Assembly: GCA_029964075.1 (NCBI GenBank)
Contig: CM057136.1
Span: 15,736,381-15,800,380, forward strand
DNA length: 64,000 nucleotides
Direction: 5' to 3'
Source: Patiria pectinifera
Taxonomy: Eukaryota > Echinodermata > Asteroidea > Valvatida > Asterinidae
In this document: piece after piece, positions 39,901 to 48,900 of the stretch
How positions within the stretch are numbered: position 1 is the stretch's first letter
Layout: every line of letters begins with the position of its first letter
Notes under the pieces: model-generated
What the model was told of the DNA's origin: nothing
What the model saw: only the letters and a program-made list of their open reading frames with translations
Database searches by the model: none
Program-made: the position numbers and the translations under genes

Positions 39901-42900
39901 CCATTACTTCCTGTAGCGCCCCAAACCACCCGAGCACTCTGCAGTTTTATGCATTCTTCTGTGGATAAATACAATGTAATACAATGTATTACACCTGTAA
40001 TACAATGTATTACACCTGTAATACAGGTGTAATACAATGCATGACACCTGTAATACAGGTGTAATACAATGCATTACAACTGTAATACAATGTATTACAA
40101 CTGTAATACAATGTATTACACCTGTAATACAATGTATTACACCTGTAATACAATGTATTACACCTGTAATACAATATATTACACTAATGTATTACAGGTG
40201 TAATACAATGTATTACAGGTGTAATGCAATGTATTACAACTGTAATACAATGTATTACACCTGTAATACAATGTATTACACCTGTAATACAATATATTAC
40301 ACTAATGTATTACACCTGTAATACAGGTGTAATACAATGTATTACAGGTGTAATACAATGTATTACAAGTGCTACATGTTCAGCAGAGCCATGAAATCAG
40401 GTCCCAACTGATAAAATAGTCTGGTTTCTCACCTGAGAGGATTGTATAGGTGATATTATTTGCATTGACGGTATCCTGATCCACCGCTGTCACAGTCACC
40501 ACAACGGTGTTCTATTAAAAGAGAAAACAAGATTCAACAATAAAACTCGTTAGAAATGAATACCGTTCTCAAAATGTAGACTAATCCAGCAAGTCGCAGG
40601 TGTTCCTTTAATCCCTAAATGTTTATTTTCCTCCTCCGTTCTAAATTTGCAATGTATTTTCCAGTTAATCTTTATCTCATTACATTTTATGGTCAATAAG
40701 GGCCTCTTCGGCCAAAGTTTCAATGGGGACCTATGGGCTCCGTGCAAGAGTGCCCCTTCAACAACCAGAAAAGGAGAGCTGGAGAAGACCTAGACTGGTT
40801 CCCAGTCCATCCATTGCGTGCCTTGAATGCATCCATAGTTATCGGGGGACTAGTCTGGGAGACCAGCGAAAGAGAAATTTGAGCGCATTTGCTCGCTGAC
40901 GACGCCCGACATTCACAGGAAGATGTTTTGGCTTAGCTTTGGCACATTCAGGATAAGTAAGTCGTGCACACTTTGCGTGCAAACCAGTACAGCACACACA
41001 CACTGTGTGCCCCTCCACAGGACTCCCAAAAGTGGTAAAGAGGCGCCCTCTTTTGTTGGCGCACAGAGCCAATAGACTCCCCGCACAAGCACCCTTGCAA
41101 CATTGACAAAAAAAGAGTTTATGGTTGACGTCACAGCTGCTGTACGCGCAGTGCTCATGCAAAGACACTATGGCTTGCACACGAAAATTCATCATGTGCA
41201 ATTCGCATCATACACGCAAGAACATATATATACGCGTCGGATGCCGCATTTCTCACATGTGGAGCTCACACGAGAGATCACATAGTGCCATCTACTGTCT
41301 GTAGATGGCAGCCGATGGAGTGAGACTCACCAATGGCGTGCCTTCGTTGATTGTTCTGTCATATGGTGTGTTGATAAAAATCGGTCCCGTGTCTTGCAGG
41401 TCCAGAACTTGTATGGTCAGCCTCATTGTGGTGCTCAGGCTGTTGGTACCCCGGTCCTGTTTAGTACATAGGAAATTGCATGGATGACAAATGGACCCCA
41501 GGGAAAGTGGGATAGCACAGCATCAACATTTCTAGCCAAAAGAGCCAGATTCTTTTTTATTAACTCACGGCTATGAAAACAGAATTACTCTCTGTTAGTA
41601 AGTGTTAAGTCAGACCCCCCCCCCAAAAAAAAAACCCGGACGAACAAAACAGCACTGTGGAGCAAAGTACAAATCTCTGCCAAAAAAACCCCAAATAAAC
41701 AAACGGATATAAATAAAAAAAGTAACCCCCAAAAAAGGATGTTTTAAGGAATTCAGAACAGTTCAATTAAAACCAACAGGACAGTTTTTTGGGTGATTAT
41801 CATTTAAAGGGTATGCGTAACATTTGCAAACATCAAAAACAAAAATACCAAATTATTATGAAATACCTTACTGGACTGTTAGTGAAAGACAGTCTAAAGC
41901 ATCCTGTAAAATCATGGCACCTGGTGTGCTGTCATTTTGAAGTTGAATTTAATTTATATCAGATTTCCAATGATAGTCGGCCGACAATTCAGTGTAACAA
42001 TATTTGCTATGAAATACTAACCCCAAATTCATCCATTTCTGAAAATTACAGTAAAAGCAAATGTTGCATATTCCCTTTAAAACACAGCTACAAACACGGC
42101 AAGCTCGTGATTTGTGTGCACACTTGACAATGATACCAACCTCATGAAATGGTACTTTGTTGTCCTAATAAAGCAGAGTTAAAAGAAAAATTGAATCGTT
42201 TTTAATATTCTCATTAATACATGTATCAAACACTGAAGATGTTTGCAGTTTATAGTCGGTGAAGGGCAAAACCTAATATTGATTTACATCACCCCAACGC
42301 AAATTCATGTAATGAATAGTTTAATTGCGGTACCCGCTGCTACATGTACATCAGATGCCAACCAGCCAACTGAGCTCGGTGGTCGAGTGGTAAGACGTCC
42401 GCACTAGAAAGCAGGTCAACGTGGGTTCGAGTCCCACCTGAGTAATTTTTTCCAACTTTCACTCGGGAGGTGAAACACTGAGTATACAGTGTTTATACGT
42501 CAGTGCAGGGCAAAACATATTTCATCTTATGAACAGTATGTATTCCTTCAACAGCCATCAAAATCAGCAGACTAGTTGTTGGTATTAATTCTGTCTTGAC
42601 TTATGATTTGATTTTTGACTTTTGGCATAAATGCCTCCCATTTTAAAAATCAGGGGTTTACGTTTTTACTAGAAATAAGATACACCACTTTCAAAAATAC
42701 TACAACACAACACAAGAACATGACTTACCGACGCCGTGATGGCCAAATTGTAGACTTGGTCTGTCTCATAGTCAAGAGGACCCGTCACATGGACAATACC
42801 ATTGTATAAGTTGATGGAGAAAGGCGCGTCCATTCCCTGCAAAACATTGCAAATACATCAGTGGTCAAGCGATTAATACATTTGCTTCAATAAAAGAAGG

Positions 42901-45900
42901 TAATCGGTTCAATTCCCACAGTAGTCATTTTTTTCAATCACAAGCTCCGAAATCACTTTGGTGAGGGGCCAAACCTTACCTCGGTAATGGCGTATGTGAC
43001 CAAGCCACTTAGGGATAGATCAGGGTCCGTTGCGTCCACGTCGAATACTTGAAAGCCAACATTAGCGTTCTCGTAGACGGTGGTGACGTTAGGAAGATTA
43101 GTAAATGTCGGTGCGTTGTCGTTAACATCAGACAACAGCAACGTGCCACTGTGAATAACCTGAATAAACAAATGAAATAAAGAGCCAAGAGCATTAAATG
43201 TGCTTTTAAAACCTTCATTTTCATCTTCAAAAGAAACAACAAATCGTCTCATATGAAAATAACACTCTGGACTATTTTCGTTTGGTTCTAATGGTAAACA
43301 ACTTGAAATGATTCTGGTAGGCAGAGCTAGAGGTGATAACGAAGTTTGGTGAACGGCAAAAATTTAGGGGAAATCAATTTGACCAAGTGCAGTTATACAA
43401 TGTAACAGATCATTTCCTGAACAACAGGGGCGCTTGTCAGTTTAGCATTAAGATAAAATGTAAGGTATTTTTAATTTATTCTTATTAGGGAATCACCCTT
43501 ATTTTATTACTGCAACAGAAAACAGACCCTACCTCGTTTCCGCCATCATCGGTGACCGAAACTACAAAAGTGTAGTCGGATTGAACCTAAAATGAAAAAA
43601 GTAAATGTGCACAGCTATGAAAAAGATAGAGAAATCCACCAGACGTGGAAAAATTACTACTGTACTGAAAGTGAGTTTTGTGACAATGTCAACAGTAAAA
43701 TGTCACATCATCAGGAGTTTAGTAAATTCTAATATAACCTTGTAATCTTCTCTTTTTTGGAGTCAGTCTTCAAAAATGAAATAAACAGTTCTGAAAAAAT
43801 AATGAATATAAAAGATAACAAGATTTGGGAGTATATTTTATGTTTCAGTTATTTATCAAGACTTCAGAAAGCAAATATTATATTTCTGTAAATAGTTTAT
43901 CTATTTTTGTTTTGGTTTATGAAAAGCCATCTTGAAAAACACAAACAATTGAAAAAATAAAATAATGCATACCTCTCTATCTAGCGACCCCTTCAGGGTC
44001 AAAAACGCAGACTTGGGGTCGTTTGGGTTTGGAACAATCACAAAGAGCTGCTGGGCTGTGAAGTCGTACAGGCCAAAGGTCAAAGTGTCACTGTCAGGGT
44101 CAGTGGCACGGAGTTCAACAAGAGTGGTTCCTGAAGGTATGAGGACAGTTTTAAAAAGTACGAAAGCTGCAATGGTTTGAATGCCAGGGAGTGTCAACCT
44201 CATTCCCAGGGTCAACCCCACCCTGGGATGGTTCAAGGCTATCTCAACTCTGATTGGTTACTGATGTACCACGTAGTGGATTTTTATCACGTACTTGATG
44301 ATTTTAATTTTCAACGTGTATTTCGTAATGCAGTTCACAAGAAGGACAGTTTCCAAATATATCTTGACTAAACTCACCTGCCACAGTGTCCTCCCGGATT
44401 TCAATCGATATCACTTGATTTACGAAAGATGGCGGATCGTTCGAACTGCTCACCACTGAAACAAAACAAGAACAAAAAACAAACATAAAACAGCCGTTAA
44501 AGAATGGTTTATTATAAAGGTGCAGCCATGGAGCCAACTTTGATAAGGGATGATATTTACGGGCCCCAAAAGAGTACCCTGCAAGTAGGTCTCAGTGAGT
44601 ATTCCCAATTTGTTTTTTTAAAAGTAGATGCTTTATCTTGCACTTTGAGGCATCTTTTCAGAGAATTTAGGGAATTGCTGTGATGTTATAAGTCTAGCTA
44701 GTAACTCAAACATTTTGCTAGACTGGAATTTCCTTTTTCTTAACCAGTGCCAAATTAAAAAGGACCTAAACTTTCGTAGTTTGAATGTTAACCTATACAT
44801 GCAAACGTTTTGCGGTATTCGGAACGGATGACGGATAAACATGCATCGAGCGAGGCCGGAAATATCTGTCTGCGACCTGCTCACAGCGAGCGAGGCTGGA
44901 AATATCAGGGTGTGCTACCCGCTGATGACGACCTGAACCCGTCTGGCATTGAGGTTCGTGAAAACAATCCTGTGACTGGGTCCAGTCAATGTCAACATAA
45001 TCCTATTTTTAAAAATATGTTTTTGTGATAGGTGCCAATCAAGTAATGTATAATAACAGTACATAGGGAAATTAAACTTGCAAAGACTACAATTTTTTTA
45101 TTTTTTTATATTCCACTACCACTTCAAACAGAGCGTTTGACATATTGTTAATATTAATGACCAGTCTTGTGGGAAAAAAAAAAATTAAAACCACTAGTCT
45201 TGTTCGATCAGAGAAAGCACTAGCGATCCAGTGGGATTTTAAGTCCTGTTAAATCAGCTGTGTGACTTTCTTTTCAGTTTTTCAAAATGTTCGAGTTGCG
45301 ATGCACTACAGATAGATTTCATAACCATTACTATACTGTAAAATACAACAGCTTTCAAGAACTGGTGTCGTTACCAAAACCTAATCACTTGGCACTCCAC
45401 TTTTAAGAAACCAATTATGAAGCTAGGGCTTTAGAAGATCTTAGGGGTAACAAAAGACTCTTGTGTAGCAAGAGCAATATATAGATTTCTTGTTTGATCC
45501 TCCATTGTTGCGTGGGCCTTGTGTTTTGAAAGGCAAATTGAGCAGGATGGATGCCTTTCGTGCCGGGCGGTGAAACTGTGAAGAGTTTGTCTTGGCGATT
45601 TTCCGTGTTTAGAAAGCAAACACTTGGAGTACAAAGATTTCAAGATATGAAAAGTCAATTCATGAATATAAATTGGTGTTTGTCGAAGGCTGTGGCCAGT
45701 AGATCAGAGGTTTCTCAATACTGAGATTCTGCTTTTATGAAAGGTTTGTAATTTCATTTTCAAAAAGCACAATGTAACTTTACACGTTAAAGTAAGCGAC
45801 CAAGCTTCTACTCAACGTGCTTAACTCCTTTTGGGATAAAAGCAACAACAAAACATTACAAAAAAACCCCAAAATCCTAGGATAAATTTCTTGGTTTTGC

Positions 45901-48900
45901 TCAACACCGAAATCTGCTGAGCAAAAAACATATTGCATTCCGGTTACCAGCCAAAATGTCATAAAATTTATACACATTGCTAGTGACTGGTACTCGGCAG
46001 AATTTTGCTCACATTATTTTTTCCTTTAATAATATTTTCTGCTTAAGCAGCTCAGGAAATTCAGCTGAGCTATAGGCCTACACCGTCCTGATAACATTGT
46101 TGCCCGTTACTGAAACTCAGCAGGAATGAACAGTTCTATTGATCCATGAACGGCATCATCAGGATTATTGTGACCACACCAAATGCTGTAACTTGTTATC
46201 ATTCAAAAACCTAATTATTGATTAAGCGCATTGGGGGTATAAACCGTCAACAGAATGACAAATATGTGGACAGGGTTACATGAAGTCAATACTTTGCATT
46301 TTGTCATATATATTCTTCAGTTCAAGTATTTTGATTTCTACATACCATGTGCTGGTTGTAAAACTATTAATCATAGCATCGACAATTCTTCAACACAGAT
46401 CCATGTACTCAAAAATCCAGTGTTTTTTCTCTTTCAAAAAGGTCTAATATCCATTTCAGAAATTTATTACATTCTAAACCTAAGCACTTTGAGTTAAAAA
46501 ATATGTTTCCCGTTTATTAGGTTTTTCGGTCTGCAAATGCTAACGGAAATAGCAGAAACAGACTTATATTTAGAAATTATAATTTACATGTAAATAGTTT
46601 TTCAAAATCCAACACTGCCAACTTATTACATCTGTTCTTCACTCCATCCCAAAAGAGGAATTTTTTTCGTCATGTTTCCCGAAACAAGTTTGCTGCTAAA
46701 GAAAAGGTTAGTTTTCATTTTCAGTTTACGTGCCCTTAATTTTTTTTTTATTAAAAGTTCACCTAGCTTGTAATAAACAAGCCTTTTCAGACTTTCCATG
46801 GGTAGGCCCCACAAGCAGAAATCGTGCCATGGACCATTGAATGCCCAGTTTGATGGATAGTCTAGGCCATGTCTATGCCCAGGATTAGTGATTCAATGGT
46901 TAGTTCCTGAATACAGCAACAAGGGCCATAACCCCAAACGTCAGTTCACTAAACCGAAAGCAGTATGAGCTGTCAACAAGATGCCTTACATGTACTTCAA
47001 AAAGAGCTTCTTTTGAACACTGCCTTTAATGGGATAATTGTTGTACACGATTAAACATAATGAAATGCAAGGGATATAGGATTGGGCATTTTTTGCTGAA
47101 TGAAGGAAATATCCAAACTTAAGCTTTACAGCTTTACAATTTTTAATGGGCATAAACTCTGCATGCGTACATTCACTGTACACGCCGTGTCAGATACATG
47201 TTCCTTAAGTTACGCACCTTTAATAGTGCTTGAGCAGACAACAGAAATAGCGCATTTTCCCTTTCAAAACAGAATTCACCATTTCAGTTAGTAGTAAAGG
47301 AAGCATGGAATTTGGCACACAGTCAGAGTATGTCATGAGAAAGATATTTGAATATAGGGCCATCACAGATTTGGCCTTTGAAAAAAATTAGGTAGAATAA
47401 CAAGAAATGGCAGCTATTGTTGAAAATTGCTTGTTATTCTACCTATACTTTTCAAAGGACAAATCTGCAATGGCCCTATAGACAAATATCCTTCTTAAAG
47501 ACATACCTTGTGCCAAATGCCATGCAAAGGCACAATTCCCCCAAATACTTCCCCTATCTGCCCCGCTATTGGTAAACAGTAACCCAATATTTATTTATAT
47601 TGAAGACAGCACGCACACCATAAGCGTTATAAATGTTTAATCACAATCGAACTTATTTAACAAGGTGTGATGACACATACGAGGACAAGGGAGAATTAAA
47701 AATTGATTTCTGGCGAACTTTTCTTTAGCAAAAAACACCGAGGAGGTTTATTAAGGATCCTGTTCTGGTTTTCAAGGATGAAAACTTGAAAAGAGTAATC
47801 AATGCATGTGGGGTAACATGATAATGGTGTGTATGTGCGGCCTTTGTAGGTTGGAGAGGCAGGGTTTAGGTTGTCCAATCAATTTTATGTAGTGTTGAAT
47901 TTCATCAATAGTGTAGAGAGAATTTTTGTCATTGGAGAGCTGTTTTTAACATAAAACTATCTTGTTTTTTTCTGGCTTACCATAGAAAAATTGATTTACA
48001 AAAAAGTTTCGGGGGAGCAGTACCTCAAATGTATGTACAATTGTTTAATGGCCCCAAAGGTTTTTTACAATGATTTTTTTTATACTAGGGACACTAGAAA
48101 GTAATTCATCTATTCTGGTTTTTTTTTTCATTTGAATTGGGATATATATATTCATCATTGGAAACACTTTCTGATTTTTGACATTTTCCTGACCTATCCT
48201 CCAAGTAATGGACATAACCTATCCTCCAAGTAATGGACATATTGTTTCTTGAAATGAAGCCCTGCGCAGTGTGTTTGATAGCAAGTACCGCTAAGATTAT
48301 AATCCCTTGTGCACATCCAACTTTTTAAAAATCAAACATTAATGATGTTAACACATAATGGAGCCGGTACGTTGCATTGTTCGCCTTTACAAAAGGTATG
48401 GGTGCTGAAGTCTGTTTGGGTAAGACACAGACAGTCCACACCTTTGCTAATGACGTAGCAACTTTTTAATGTGTGTGAATAGTCTGGCTTTTTGTTCTGT
48501 TGCCAATTTTCAAAAACAGGTTTTTTGATGTAACTCTTGACTGGGCCTGACAAGAATGAAGATTGAATAAAAAAAATGCTGATGAAATATAAAGTAGACT
48601 TAAAGGCATTTGGCAAGGAACTTTTCAGAATTTTTAATTGACAACTTTTGACGAAGGGCTCTTTGCAAAAATGTCTCTAGAGGTTTGCGGGGAAAAAGAG
48701 CAAATTAAAAGCACCTCAAAAACAACGATTTATCGACTTACACTAGGCTGTTAAAACATAGTACAATAAAGCAATTACTGTCGCAATAGGAAACCGTCAA
48801 GTCACAGCATGCATACAACGTCCTCTATAGACTCAGGCAGATTTCTCAATGAAAACGTCTAGGTATATAGATTTTTCTCGGTAGAGGTTCGATAGGAAAA

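Noticed and set aside
40037-40321. 94-codon plus-strand ORF of VIQCITP repeats
   Set aside because: It is only the translation of the 21-bp palindromic array; seven-residue periodicity follows from the unit length.
41286-41310. Perfect 10-bp stem hairpin TGCCATCTAC…GTAGATGGCA
   Set aside because: Short isolated palindrome in an intron beside dispersed-repeat debris; no further support for a function.
45810-46085. Possible third MITE of the GGGCCC/TGCTTAAGCA group
   Set aside because: TGCTTAAGCAG and GCTCAG motifs occur, but no matching inverted left end was found.
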